Source: Kribbella caucasensis | Lineage (GTDB): Bacteria > Actinomycetota > Actinomycetes > Propionibacteriales > Kribbellaceae | Direction: 5' to 3' | Assembly: GCF_004361855.1 (NCBI RefSeq) | Contig: NZ_SNWQ01000013.1 | Location: 1 to 64,000, forward strand | Length of the DNA stretch: 64,000 nt | The notes under the pieces: generated by a model | The model's database searches: none | Told to the model about the DNA's origin: nothing | The model's input: only the letters and a program-made list of their open reading frames with translations | Position numbers and translations under genes: made by a program | In this document: positions 7,992-19,297 of the stretch, one piece after another | Layout of the letters: the number at the start of each line of letters is the position of its first letter | Numbering within the stretch: position 1 is the stretch's first letter

Positions 7992-8023
7992 GGACCTCAA
8001 CCCTCGGTCGAGGGTTGAGGTCC
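7992..8023 (+). terminator. Perfect 15-bp hairpin between gcvH and the FHA gene
   Basis: GGACCTCAACCCTCG (7992-8006) and CGAGGGTTGAGGTCC (8009-8023) are perfectly complementary with only two bases between them. There is no T-run, as is common in Actinobacteria. It may terminate or attenuate read-through from gcvH. Confidence 0.65.
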
Positions 8024-8094
8024 AGTCCACACTGTCATCACGGGGATCTACGAGAGAACGTCGCCGGACCGCCGGCGATCGGGAGGATCACAGC

Positions 8095-8616
8095 ATGCCG
8101 TTCTGCAACCAGTGCGGGCACGAGAACTCCGAGGGCAGCAGGTTCTGCTCCCAGTGCGGAACCCTGCTCCCTGGCGCGGATCGTCCGGCGCCCGCCCCAG
8201 GCGTCACCGACACCGCGATGCTGACGCCGATCGGCGCCGAGCCCGAGACCGAGCGCATCGACACCGGTGACCAGCTCTCCCTCGAGGACGAGGCCGCGGT
8301 CGGCGCGTTGCCGGCCGGTTCGGCGCTGCTGATCGTGCAGCGCGGGCCGAACGCGGGCAGCAGGTTCCTGCTGGACGTCGACGTGGTCACCGCCGGCCGG
8401 CATCCGGACAGCGACATCTTCCTCGACGACGTCACCGTGTCCCGCCGGCACGCGGAGTTCCGCCGCGACCCGGCCGGGGTGAAGGTCCGCGACGTCGGCA
8501 GCCTGAACGGCACCTACGTGAACCGGGACCGGATCGACGAGGTCCAGCTGTCCAACGGCGACGAGGTCCAGATCGGCAAGTACCGGTTGGTGTACTACGC
8601 CAGTGGCCAGTCCTGA
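8095..8616 (+). CDS. garA: FHA-domain regulator (GarA/OdhI-like) with N-terminal zinc ribbon
   Basis: The 173-residue protein has a zinc ribbon at residues 4-24 (CNQCGHE and CSQCGTLL, two CxxC pairs), a linker, and a C-terminal FHA domain (about 78-168) with GRHPDSDIFLDD, VSRRHAEF and GSLNGTYVN for phosphothreonine binding. Position after gcvH and before a merR gene matches GarA (Rv1827), which inhibits 2-oxoglutarate dehydrogenase and glutamate dehydrogenase and is controlled by phosphorylation at ETTSVF. I do not see that ETTSVF motif; the linker reads PETERIDTGDQLS, so the switch may differ or be lost. ATG 8095 has GGGAGG 8 bases upstream. Confidence 0.85.
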   Translation: MPFCNQCGHENSEGSRFCSQCGTLLPGADRPAPAPGVTDTAMLTPIGAEPETERIDTGDQLSLEDEAAVGALPAGSALLIVQRGPNAGSRFLLDVDVVTAGRHPDSDIFLDDVTVSRRHAEFRRDPAGVKVRDVGSLNGTYVNRDRIDEVQLSNGDEVQIGKYRLVYYASGQS

Positions 8617-9286
8617 GCCTGGCGTCGGAGGAAGCAGCATCGGCGAGGTGCTGCAGGTCCTGCAGGCCGAGTTCGCCGACGTCACCATCTCCAAGATCCG
8701 GTTCCTCGAGGCCGAAGGGCTGGTGACGCCGGCGCGGACCGCGTCCGGCTATCGCAAGTTCAGCGCCGCCGATGTCGAGCGGCTGCGGTACGTGCTGACC
8801 GCGCAACGGGACCAGTACCTGCCGCTGAAGGTGATCAAGGAACACCTGGCCGCGATGGACCGCGGTCTGCGCCCTACTCCGGGTGGCAAGCCGGCCGCAC
8901 CGGCGAACGTGCCGGAGACCTCCGGGCTGCCGATCGGCGAGGACTTCGGTGTCCTCGGCACCGACTTGAAGCTGACCCGGGCCGAGCTCCGGGATGCCGC
9001 CGGGATCACCGACGAGTTGCTGGACCAGCTGGAGAGTCACGGCCTGGTGGTGGCCCGGGGCAACCACTACGACGGGGACGCGATCCTGGTCGCGAAGGCG
9101 GCCGCCGCGTTCGCGCAGTACGGGGTGGAGCCGCGGCATCTGCGCCCGTTCCGGACGGCGGCCGATCGCGAGGCCGGTCTGATCGAACAGGTCGCCGGCC
9201 CGCGGCGTACCGAGAAGACCGAAGACCTGGCGGCTCTGGCCGTCCGGCTGCACGCGGCCCTGGTCCGCTCCAGGCTCCCACGCTGA
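8603..9286 (+). CDS. MerR-family regulator (Rv1828-like)
   Basis: The 227-residue protein carries a MerR winged helix (about 12-80; ISKIRFLEAEGLV and GYRKFSAADVERLRYVL) and a C-terminal domain with TRAELRDAAGITDELLDQLESHGLV and the NHYDGDAILVAK segment typical of the Rv1828 group. It lacks cysteines suited to metal sensing. The GTG start lies inside the end of the FHA gene, a 14-base overlap. In Mycobacterium this gene sits in the same place; its target and ligand are not known with certainty. Confidence 0.85.
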   Translation: MASPEPGVGGSSIGEVLQVLQAEFADVTISKIRFLEAEGLVTPARTASGYRKFSAADVERLRYVLTAQRDQYLPLKVIKEHLAAMDRGLRPTPGGKPAAPANVPETSGLPIGEDFGVLGTDLKLTRAELRDAAGITDELLDQLESHGLVVARGNHYDGDAILVAKAAAAFAQYGVEPRHLRPFRTAADREAGLIEQVAGPRRTEKTEDLAALAVRLHAALVRSRLPR

Positions 9287-9314
9287 CCCGTGCTCCACTC
9301 TGGCTCCCGCAGAG

Positions 9315-9326
9315 TAGGCTGATGCT
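9315..9326 (+). promoter_or_regulatory. -10 box of a leaderless promoter for the DUF151 gene
   Basis: TAGGCT (9315-9320) fits the actinobacterial TANNNT -10 box, and the GTG start follows after 6 bases. There is no ribosome binding site and no clear -35 box. Confidence 0.55.
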
Positions 9327-9818
9327 GTGCGCGAAGTCGACGTGGTCGGAGTCCGGGTTGAGATGCCCTCGAGTCAGCCGATCGTGCTGTTGCGGGAGGT
9401 CGGTGGCGAGCGGTATCTGCCGATCTGGATCGGCGCGGCCGAGGCCAGCGCGATCGCTTTCGCCCAGCAGGGCATGGAGCCACCCCGGCCGTTGACCCAC
9501 GACCTGTTCGCGGAGACGATCCGGGTGCTCGGTCACCGGCTGAGCCAGGTCCGGATCGTGAATCTGACCGACGGGGTGTTCGAGGCCATCCTGGTGTTCG
9601 ACGACAAGACCGAGATCTCGGCCCGGCCGTCGGACTCGATCGCGCTCGCGCTGCGGACCGGGACGCCGGTGTTCTGCACCGAGGAGATCCTGGCCGAGGC
9701 GGGCATCCCGGTCCCGGACAGCGAGAACGACGCCGACGAGGTGGTGGAGGAAGAAGAGGTCGAGCGCTTCCGTGAGTTCCTCGACCAGGTGACCCCGGAA
9801 GACTTCGACAAGAGCTGA
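9327..9818 (+). CDS. DUF151 / bifunctional nuclease-domain protein
   Basis: The 163-residue protein has the DUF151 core: VVLLREVGGERYLPIWIGAAEASAIA-like residues at 20-46, RPLTHDLF at 54-61, and ISARPSDSIALALRTGTPVF at about 100-120. The tail is strongly acidic (EVVEEEEVERFREFL). The fold is that of plant bifunctional nucleases, but bacterial activity is unproven. The location between two merR genes equals Rv1829. It probably belongs to the same regulon as its neighbours but has its own leaderless promoter. Confidence 0.87.
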   Translation: MREVDVVGVRVEMPSSQPIVLLREVGGERYLPIWIGAAEASAIAFAQQGMEPPRPLTHDLFAETIRVLGHRLSQVRIVNLTDGVFEAILVFDDKTEISARPSDSIALALRTGTPVFCTEEILAEAGIPVPDSENDADEVVEEEEVERFREFLDQVTPEDFDKS

Positions 9819-9934
9819 GGTTTGACTGTTTCTGGTACAAGGCCGGTCAGGTAACAATTCGGGACGGGGACGCGACACGCTCCCGGCTCGGAGCGGCAGT
9901 CGTTGACCGGCCCTGATCGGCGGCCTACCTTGAA

Positions 9935-9958
9935 GGAGTTGTGGGGTGTTGTAACTCC
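9935..9958 (+). promoter_or_regulatory. Inverted repeat GGAGTT-N12-AACTCC upstream of the second MerR gene
   Basis: GGAGTT (9935-9940) and AACTCC (9953-9958) form a six-base inverted repeat 43 bases before the GTG start. It could be a regulator site. No promoter boxes are obvious in the 180-base gap. Confidence 0.3.
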
Positions 9959-10000
9959 ACGGATGTGATCCGTTCCAGTCGGTTCCAGGGAGGCTCAGGC

Positions 10001-10621
10001 GTGACACGCACCGGCGACACTGATCTGACGGCGCAGTCGACGTCCGAGGCACACGCAGACGCGGCGGCAGCCGCCGGCGTACAGGGTCTGCTCTTCGACG
10101 ACGACCTGCGGCCGATGCCGGAGGACGTCGGGTTCCGCGGCCCGACCGCGTGCGCCGCCGCCGGGATCACCTACCGCCAGCTGGACTACTGGGCCCGTAC
10201 CGGCCTGGTCTCCCCGTCGGTCCGACCCGCCACCGGATCCGGCACCCAGCGGCTCTACGGTTTCCGCGACGTGCTCCTGCTCAAGGTGATCAAGCGGCTG
10301 CTTGACGCCGGCATCTCGTTGCAGCAGATCCGCACCGCGATCGCCCACCTGAGCAAGCGTGGCATCGACGACCTGACCCAGATCACGCTGATGAGCGACG
10401 GCGCCTCGGTCTACATGTGCACCTCGCCCGACGAGGTGATCGACCTGCTCGCCGGCGGCCAGGGCGTCTTCGGGATCGCGCTCGGCGGCGTCTGGCGCGA
10501 GGTGGAGGGCTCGCTGTCCGAGCTCCCGACGGAACGCGCCGACGGCCACGGTGACGCCGACTCCGAGCCGCACGCCAGCGACGAGCTCGCCGCCCGCCGC
10601 CGCGCGCGGATGACCGGCTGA
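10001..10621 (+). CDS. MerR-family regulator (Rv1830-like)
   Basis: This 206-residue protein has an N-terminal linker, then a MerR domain (about 50-120; ITYRQLDYWARTGLVSPSV, GTQRLYGFRDVLLLKVIKRLLDAGISLQQIRTAI) and a C-terminal effector part with ASVYMCTSPDEVIDLLAGGQGVFGIALGGVWREVEG. It corresponds to Rv1830. The chosen GTG at 10001 has AGGGAGG 8 bases upstream; an upstream in-frame GTG lacks this. It probably regulates the nearby cell-envelope or gcv genes, but the target is not visible. Confidence 0.85.
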   Translation: MTRTGDTDLTAQSTSEAHADAAAAAGVQGLLFDDDLRPMPEDVGFRGPTACAAAGITYRQLDYWARTGLVSPSVRPATGSGTQRLYGFRDVLLLKVIKRLLDAGISLQQIRTAIAHLSKRGIDDLTQITLMSDGASVYMCTSPDEVIDLLAGGQGVFGIALGGVWREVEGSLSELPTERADGHGDADSEPHASDELAARRRARMTG

Positions 10622-10657
10622 GCCGGCAACAACAGGCTGAACCAGCAACGACAGACA

Positions 10658-11587
10658 GTGCGCCCACTCACCGCCGAAACACTGCGCGGTGTGTGGGCGT
10701 CTTTGTTGCTGCCGTTGAACTCCGACGACACCATCGACTTCGCCCGGCTGCGGGATCAGGTCGGCCACCTCACCGGCGCTGGGCTTCACGGTCTGTATGC
10801 GCACGGGACGGCGGGGGAGTTCCAGACCCTGACCGAGGGTGAGTTCGACCAGGTCAACGGCCTGCTGGCCGCTGCTTGCGAGACGGCCGACCTGCCGTTC
10901 CAGCTCGGGGCGAGCCATCCGTCGGCCCAGGTTCAACTCGAGCGAGTACGCCGGTCCGCCGCGCTCGGGCCATCGGCGATCCAGGTGATCCTGCCGGACT
11001 GGTTGCCGCTCAGTGACCGGGAGGCGTTGGCCTTCCTCACCCGCGTTGCGGAGGTGGCCGACGGGGTGCCGCTCGTGCTCTACAACCCACCGCATGCGAA
11101 GACGCAAGTCGGGCCCGAGCAACTCGCCGACCTCGCGCGCGCAGTACCGGCACTGGTCGGAGTGAAGTCTGCCGGTGGGGACAAGGAGTGGTTCGATGGG
11201 GCGGGCCGGTCGGGGTTGTCGCTCTTCGTGCCCGGGCATTTCCTCGCGAGCATGACGCCGCTCGGGGCGCGGGGGAGTTACTCGAACATCGCCGCGCTGT
11301 CGCCGGCTGGTTCCGTCAGGTGGTACGAGCAGATCCAGACCGACCATCCGGCGGCACTCGAGCTGGAGGTCCGAATCGCGGAGTTCTTCGCCACACACAT
11401 CGCGCCGCTGCAGGCCCAAGGGCTGTCCAACCCTGCGCTGGACAAGTTCCTCGCGGCGGTCGGCGGCTGGGCCGACGCCGGGACCCGGGTGCGCTGGCCG
11501 ATGACCTCGGCGACAGCGCGCCAGGTTGCCGCCGCGCAGGTGACGGCCAGGCGGCTGATGCCCGAACTCGTGCCCGCTTCCTGGTAA
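10658..11587 (+). CDS. Dihydrodipicolinate synthase/N-acetylneuraminate lyase family aldolase
   Basis: The 309-residue protein has the DapA-type TIM-barrel landmarks: GLYAHGTAGEFQTLT (substrate carboxylate loop), VPLVLYNPP (catalytic tyrosine) and LVGVKSAGG (Schiff-base lysine). Divergence from true DapA, such as the HGTAGE loop in place of GTTGE, suggests a different keto-acid substrate, for example 2-keto-3-deoxy sugar acids. It starts 36 bases after the merR stop and ends just before the glycine riboswitch. It is an addition to the otherwise conserved Rv1822-Rv1832-like order. Confidence 0.8.
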   Translation: MRPLTAETLRGVWASLLLPLNSDDTIDFARLRDQVGHLTGAGLHGLYAHGTAGEFQTLTEGEFDQVNGLLAAACETADLPFQLGASHPSAQVQLERVRRSAALGPSAIQVILPDWLPLSDREALAFLTRVAEVADGVPLVLYNPPHAKTQVGPEQLADLARAVPALVGVKSAGGDKEWFDGAGRSGLSLFVPGHFLASMTPLGARGSYSNIAALSPAGSVRWYEQIQTDHPAALELEVRIAEFFATHIAPLQAQGLSNPALDKFLAAVGGWADAGTRVRWPMTSATARQVAAAQVTARRLMPELVPASW

Positions 11588-11612
11588 CCTCGACCCCAGC
11601 CGCACACAGCAC

Positions 11613-11745
11613 GCGGGAGAGTCTCGGGCGTTTGCCCGGGCGCCGAAGGGGCAATTCCTCCCCGGAACCTCTCAGGCCCATGGACCGGGTGCCGCAGGCG
11701 ACTCTGAAGCATTGCCGCACGACCGCGGTGGGGTGACAGAGGGGG
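11613..11745 (+). ncRNA. Glycine riboswitch, one aptamer plus 3' ghost stem
   Basis: The sequence shows the gcvT-type aptamer blocks in order: GCGGGAGAGTCT (11613), CGCCGAAGGGGCAA (11641-11654), CTCTCAGGCCCATGGACCG (11670-11688). The second aptamer is reduced to a short stem: CTCTG (11702-11706) pairs with CAGAG (11737-11741), with an inner GCCGC/GCGG stem. This is the layout of singlet glycine riboswitches carrying a ghost aptamer. It lies directly upstream of gcvP and should switch on glycine cleavage when glycine is abundant. Confidence 0.88.
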
Positions 11746-11783
11746 AGGCCACCGGCAGAACTGTCAGCAACGGAGCCTCCTAA

Positions 11784-14632
<2,849 letters not shown>

Positions 14633-14636
<4 letters not shown>

Positions 14637-15931
14637 GCTTGAGATCTGACACCGCCGCTGCCTTGTACGCCGAGGTGGCGGCGGCCCAGGCCGAGTGGAA
14701 GCTGCCCTCGATCAACGCCGGTGTGGTCCGCGACGGTTCGCTGGTTTGGACTGGGTCGCGCGGGCAGTTCGCCACCGCTGACGGTGAGCTGCCCGGGCCG
14801 GATGTGCAGTACCGGATCGGGTCGATCTCGAAGACGCTGACCGCTCTTTTGGTGATGCAGTGCCGGGACGATGGGCTGCTGGCGTTGAACGATGCCGTGG
14901 GCAAGCACTTGCCGGGGATCGCCTTCGGGGACAGGACAATTCGGCACTTGCTCGCACACTCGAGCGGGATGAACGCCGAGCCCGAAGGGCCGTGGTGGGA
15001 GCGGAATCCGGGTGTCTCCTTCGAGGAGCTGGCGGCCGCGATGAACGAGTCGCAGGCGGCCGGTCCGGCGGATCGGCGGCACCACTACTCGAACCTCGGC
15101 TACGGACTGCTGGGCGAGATCGTGTCCCGGCTCCGGGGTGGATCGTGGTTCGACCTCGTTCGTGATCGGATCCTGGCGCCACTTGAGATGCGGCGGACGT
15201 CGTACTTCCCGGTGCTGCCGGCCGCGCAGGGGTTCTCGGTGCATCCGTTCAGCGGGCGGCTCGCTTCGGAACCGGCGTACGACGCGGGCGCGATGGCACC
15301 GGCCGGCCAGCTGTGGAGCACGATCGAGGACCTCGCCCGGTACGCGTGCTTCTTGATCGATCCGGTGCACGAGGTGTTGTGCCGGGACACTGTCGAGGAG
15401 ATGGCCGCGCCCTCGGCCGCCGATCCCCGTGAAGGTCTGGCGGCGTCGTACGGGCTGGGGCTGCGGTTGCACGCGGACGACCCGCACCTATTCATCGGGC
15501 ACACCGGTTCGATGCCGGGATTCCTGGCCGGCCTGTTCGTCGACCGGGCCCGGCGGATCGGCGCGGTCACGCTGGCGAACGGGACGTACGGGAAGTGTGC
15601 GACGGTCCCACTGGATCTGATGCGGACGCTGGTCGCCCACGAACCGGTGCTGCCGCAGGAGTGGGTGCCGGAGCCCGAACTGGCCCAGGGCGAGGAGCTA
15701 CTAGGCCTGTGGTACTGGGGCAACACGCCCCTGACCATGGTCGTGTCCGGCGGCATCCTCCAACTGACCGGAGCCATGTCGTCCCGCTTCTCACCCGCCG
15801 GCCCAGACCTGTACGTCGGCCGCGACGGCTACTTCGCCGGCGAAAAACTCCGCGTCCTCCGCGACCCTGACGGAGCCCACGAACTAAACCTCGCCACCTT
15901 CACCCTCACCCGCACACCGTACGGGGTCTGA
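14633..15931 (+). CDS. Serine hydrolase of the beta-lactamase class C / esterase family
   Basis: The 432-residue protein shows all three active-site elements of the penicillin-binding-protein fold: S64-x-x-K67 (SISK), Y152-S-N154 and a later HTG (GHTGSMPG). A C-terminal lipocalin-like beta domain follows. There is no signal peptide, so it probably acts in the cytosol as an esterase, peptidase or amidase rather than as a resistance enzyme. Its GTG overlaps the gcvP stop, so it is translated with gcvP and lies under the glycine riboswitch. A connection between its substrate and glycine or D-amino-acid metabolism is possible but unproven. Confidence 0.85.
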
Positions 15932-15943
15932 AACCTGGTCCGT

Positions 15944-15975
15944 GAGGCTCGCCACATCGGGTGGTGAGCCTCTTT
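15944..15975 (+). terminator. Rho-independent terminator after the gcvP operon
   Basis: GAGGCTC-g-CCAC and GTGG-t-GAGCCTC form an 11-bp stem with one internal mismatch and a five-base loop, followed by TTT. It ends 13-44 bases after the hydrolase stop. Confidence 0.75.
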
Positions 15976-16051
15976 GGTGTGGGGCCGGGAACCCTTGTGG
16001 GACAAGGGGAACGGGTGCTGATCCAAGGGATGGTCACTGATCGCACCCCGG

Positions 16052-16111
16052 TTGACACGGGGTGACAGGGCGGAAGTAGGTTAGGGCTGCCTTAGTAAGG
16101 CTTGCCTTACT
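16052..16111 (+). promoter_or_regulatory. Siderophore promoter with overlapping DmdR/IdeR iron boxes
   Basis: TTGACA (16052-16057) and TAGGTT (16077-16082, 19-base spacer) form a plausible promoter. Immediately downstream TTAGTAAGGCTTGCCTTAC (16092-16110) matches the 19-bp iron box. The half-sites alternate: GCCTTA (16089-16094) with TAAGGC (16096-16101), and AGTAAGGC (16094-16101) with GCCTTACT (16104-16111), giving two overlapping palindromes. Iron-loaded DmdR/IdeR should repress by covering the transcription start. Confidence 0.8.
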
Positions 16112-16139
16112 CGACAACTTCCCTCCCTGGAGAGCTTGG

Positions 16140-17654
16140 ATGCCGCAGCACGCGCGTCTCACGGCGTTGACCTCGTTCCCGCCTGCCCCGCAGAGTCCGT
16201 TCGACCTGACCGCGCCGACTTGGCCGCTTGCCTCGACGGTGGCGGATCCGGACCGGGGTCCGTTGCCGGCCGGACCGCCCGCGGTGGTGCTGCGTCGGAC
16301 CACGGAACTGCTGGGTGAAGCGCGGGTGCCGTCGACCGGGGTCGGTGAGTCGGCCGCGCTCGACCTGATCGCCGGGCTGCTCAACGAGAACGGGATCGAC
16401 CTGAGCCACCCGCACGCCGCGGCCCACCTGCAGCCGCCGGTCCTGCAGGTCGCGGTCGACGCGGACGCGCTGGCGTCGGCGAGCAACGCCTCGATGGACA
16501 CCTACGACTCGGGCCCGGCGACCCTGGCGATCGAGCAGTGGGTGGTTCGCGCGATGGCCGGGCTGGCTGGATTCGGTCCGACCGCCGACGGGGTGCTCAC
16601 GCCGGGCGGGTCGATCTCGAACCTGCTGGCCGTCCTGATCGCCCGCGACAGCGCTGCCGCGGCGGCCGGGATCGACGCACGGCGACACGGGCTGCGCGGG
16701 CTGGAACGGCCGGTGGTGTTCTGCTCCGAGCTGGCCCACTTCTCCGTCCAGCGTGCGTGTGCGGCGCTCGGGCTGGGTGAGGAGGCGGCCGTGACGATCC
16801 CGTCGGACGACGACTTCCGGATGCGCCTGGACGTCCTGGCCGACGAGCTCGCGCGACCCGGTCGTACGCCGGTCGCCGTGGTGGCCACAGCTGGTACGAC
16901 GGACTACGGCTCGGTCGACCCGATCGCGGGGATCGCCGCACTCGCGCGGCAGTACGGCGTCTGGCTGCACGTGGACGCGGCGTACGGGTTCGGGGCGTTG
17001 TTCTCGGACCAGCTCGCGCCGTTGCTCGCGGAGCTGCCGTGCGCGGACTCGGTGACGCTGGATCTGCACAAGATCGGCTGGCAGCCGGCCGCGACGAGCA
17101 TGCTGCTGGTCGCGGACCGGGAGCGGTTCGCCGCGTTCGGCCGGTCGGTGGACTACCTGAACCCGGCCGACGACATCGACTCCGGGCTGGACGGGCTGCT
17201 CGGCCGCAGCCTGCAGACCACCCGGCGGCCGGACGCGGTGAAAGTCGCCACCACACTGACGGCATACGGCCGGGCCGGACTGGGCAAGATGCTCGACACC
17301 TGTCACGAGCTCGCGCACGCCGCCGCGGCCAGGGTCGTTGCCGACAGCAACCTCGAGTTGCTGGCTCCGGTGACCCTGACCACGGTGTTGTTCCGGGTCG
17401 CGGGGCAGGGCCTGGAGCCGGCTGCCGAGCTGGACGCTCTCCAGGGTGAGGTCCGGCGCCGGTTGCTGACGTCCGGGCGGGTGCTGATCGGCCGGACCAC
17501 GATGCCGGCCAGGGGCAACCGGCCGGCCGCGGTCGCGTTGAAGTTGACGCTGCTGAACCCGAACGCCACCGCGACGGACATCGAGGAACTGCTCGACCTG
17601 GTCGTGGCCACCGGTCACGACGTCCTGTCGGCCGGCGGCGAAGGAGCAGCGTGA
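16140..17654 (+). CDS. PLP-dependent amino-acid decarboxylase of siderophore biosynthesis
   Basis: The 504-residue enzyme is a group II PLP decarboxylase: GVLTPGGSISNLLAVLIARD, HVDAAYGFGALF (aspartate to the PLP ring nitrogen) and LDLHKIGWQ with Schiff-base lysine K311. It makes the diamine backbone by decarboxylating lysine, ornithine or 2,4-diaminobutyrate; close relatives are DesA (lysine) and RhbB/DDC (diaminobutyrate). It is first in the iron-controlled operon, with GGAGAG before the ATG, and overlaps the next gene by four bases. No diaminobutyrate aminotransferase (RhbA) is present in the window, which leans toward lysine and cadaverine, but this is inference. Confidence 0.87.
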   Translation: MPQHARLTALTSFPPAPQSPFDLTAPTWPLASTVADPDRGPLPAGPPAVVLRRTTELLGEARVPSTGVGESAALDLIAGLLNENGIDLSHPHAAAHLQPPVLQVAVDADALASASNASMDTYDSGPATLAIEQWVVRAMAGLAGFGPTADGVLTPGGSISNLLAVLIARDSAAAAAGIDARRHGLRGLERPVVFCSELAHFSVQRACAALGLGEEAAVTIPSDDDFRMRLDVLADELARPGRTPVAVVATAGTTDYGSVDPIAGIAALARQYGVWLHVDAAYGFGALFSDQLAPLLAELPCADSVTLDLHKIGWQPAATSMLLVADRERFAAFGRSVDYLNPADDIDSGLDGLLGRSLQTTRRPDAVKVATTLTAYGRAGLGKMLDTCHELAHAAAARVVADSNLELLAPVTLTTVLFRVAGQGLEPAAELDALQGEVRRRLLTSGRVLIGRTTMPARGNRPAAVALKLTLLNPNATATDIEELLDLVVATGHDVLSAGGEGAA

Positions 17655-19297
17655 CGTCATCCACCGAAACAGCTACCACGGCCCACCTGAACGCGATTCT
17701 CCGCAGCTACACCCGGGAGTCCTCCATCGAGGTCACGCCTGGCCCGTTGAGCTTCGCGGTCGCCGACCGCCAGCTGACTACCGTTGTCGCGCACGCCTCC
17801 CCAACGGGCTATCACCTCTTCACTGATGTCCTGGTTGACGGTGAGCCGATGGCGCCCGAGGAGTTGGTTCGGCTGCTGTCGGTCGGCGCGGATGCGGGGG
17901 AGATCGACGACCTGGCCGCGCGGACGGCTGAGTCGGTGCGGAATGTCGCGGTGTTCGTGGGGGACTCGTCGGCCGAGCACGGGCCGGGGCGGTTCCTCGA
18001 GGCCGAGCAGGCGCTGGCGCTCGGGCATCTGACCCATCCGGCACCGAAGAGCCGCGACGGGGTGAGCGGCGAGGAGCTGGCGGCGTACTCGCCGGAGTTG
18101 GGCGGCCGCTTCGCAGTTCACTGGTTCGAGGTCGACGCCGAGCTGGTGTCCTCGGATCAGGTGGCCGGCGCGCCATCACTGCAGGGACTGGACGCCTTGC
18201 AGCTGATGGCGGCGCTGGCCGGTATCACTCCCTCGGCGGGGACCGTGCTGATCCCGGCGCACCCGTGGCAGGCGGCCGACGTGCAGAAGCGGCCGCGAGT
18301 GGCCGCGCTGATCGGTGACGGCCGGGTCAAGCCGCTGGGTGCGCAGGGCGCCCAGTGGTACCCGACCTCGAGCCTCCGCACGGTCTACCACCCGGACCTG
18401 CCGGTGATGCTGAAGCTGTCCCTCGGCCTGCGGATCACCAACTCCCGGCGCGAGTCGACCCCGACTGAGCTCCGTCGCGGGCTGGAGATCAACCGCTTGC
18501 TCGACGCGGCCTACAACGCCGGTACCGCGACCGCCCATCCGCGGTTATCCATCGTCCGCGACCCGGCCTGGGTTGCCCTTGACGAAGGTGGACCAACATT
18601 GACTGGTCTTGACGTCGCGGTTCGCGAGGTCCCGGCCGATGTCGACAGCTACGCCTGTGTCGCCGGTCTGCTGGCACCCCGGCCGGGTGGGATCAGCCGG
18701 CTCAGCGCGCTCCCGGCCGTCGCCGAGAACCCGGCCGCCTGGGTCGCGTCGTACGTCGACGAGGTGCTCGTCCCGATGCTCTGCCTGTACGCCGAGACCG
18801 GGATCGGCCTGGAGGCACACCAGCAGAACACCCTCGTCCGGATGGACGGCACCGGCTACGTCACCGGCGGCGCGTACCGGGACAACCAGGGCTACTACCT
18901 GGCGTCGTCACATCAACGGGGCCTGCTGGCCGTAACCGGTCTGCGCGACTCGACCCTGGCCGTGGTGGAGGACGCGATCGTCGACGACCGGTTGACCTAC
19001 TACCTGCTGCACAACCAGGCACTGGGTGTGGTCGGTGCACTGGGCATGGACGGGGTCGCTGACGAGCGGGAGCTACTGGGCGTTGTCCGCGACCGGCTGA
19101 GTGCGGCCCTGCCTGGGCTGAAGGCTGCAGGGCCGGACGGTGATCGCCTGGCCCAGCGCTGGCTCGCGGCGGATCAGCTGCCCTGCAAGGCGAACATGCT
19201 GACCCGGCTGAAGGGGATCGACGAGGTAGTGGCCCCACTGGACAACCAGTCGGTCTACCTCGACATCCCGAACCCCTTGCGGATCGGCGCCCTGTGA
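17651..19297 (+). CDS. NIS siderophore synthetase (IucA/IucC family), first copy
   Basis: The 548-residue protein belongs to the NRPS-independent siderophore synthetases that adenylate a carboxylate and condense it with an amine or hydroxylamine. Family landmarks are GHLTHPAPKSRDGVS (ATP and substrate loop, about 116-130), AHPWQAADV, PTSSLRTVY, LKLSLGLRITNSRR and EAHQQNTLVR (catalytic end). The GTG start overlaps the decarboxylase stop (GTGA). In rhb- and iuc-type operons the synthetase in this place performs the first condensation on citrate. Type A versus type C assignment needs a phylogeny. Confidence 0.88.
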   Translation: MTSSTETATTAHLNAILRSYTRESSIEVTPGPLSFAVADRQLTTVVAHASPTGYHLFTDVLVDGEPMAPEELVRLLSVGADAGEIDDLAARTAESVRNVAVFVGDSSAEHGPGRFLEAEQALALGHLTHPAPKSRDGVSGEELAAYSPELGGRFAVHWFEVDAELVSSDQVAGAPSLQGLDALQLMAALAGITPSAGTVLIPAHPWQAADVQKRPRVAALIGDGRVKPLGAQGAQWYPTSSLRTVYHPDLPVMLKLSLGLRITNSRRESTPTELRRGLEINRLLDAAYNAGTATAHPRLSIVRDPAWVALDEGGPTLTGLDVAVREVPADVDSYACVAGLLAPRPGGISRLSALPAVAENPAAWVASYVDEVLVPMLCLYAETGIGLEAHQQNTLVRMDGTGYVTGGAYRDNQGYYLASSHQRGLLAVTGLRDSTLAVVEDAIVDDRLTYYLLHNQALGVVGALGMDGVADERELLGVVRDRLSAALPGLKAAGPDGDRLAQRWLAADQLPCKANMLTRLKGIDEVVAPLDNQSVYLDIPNPLRIGAL

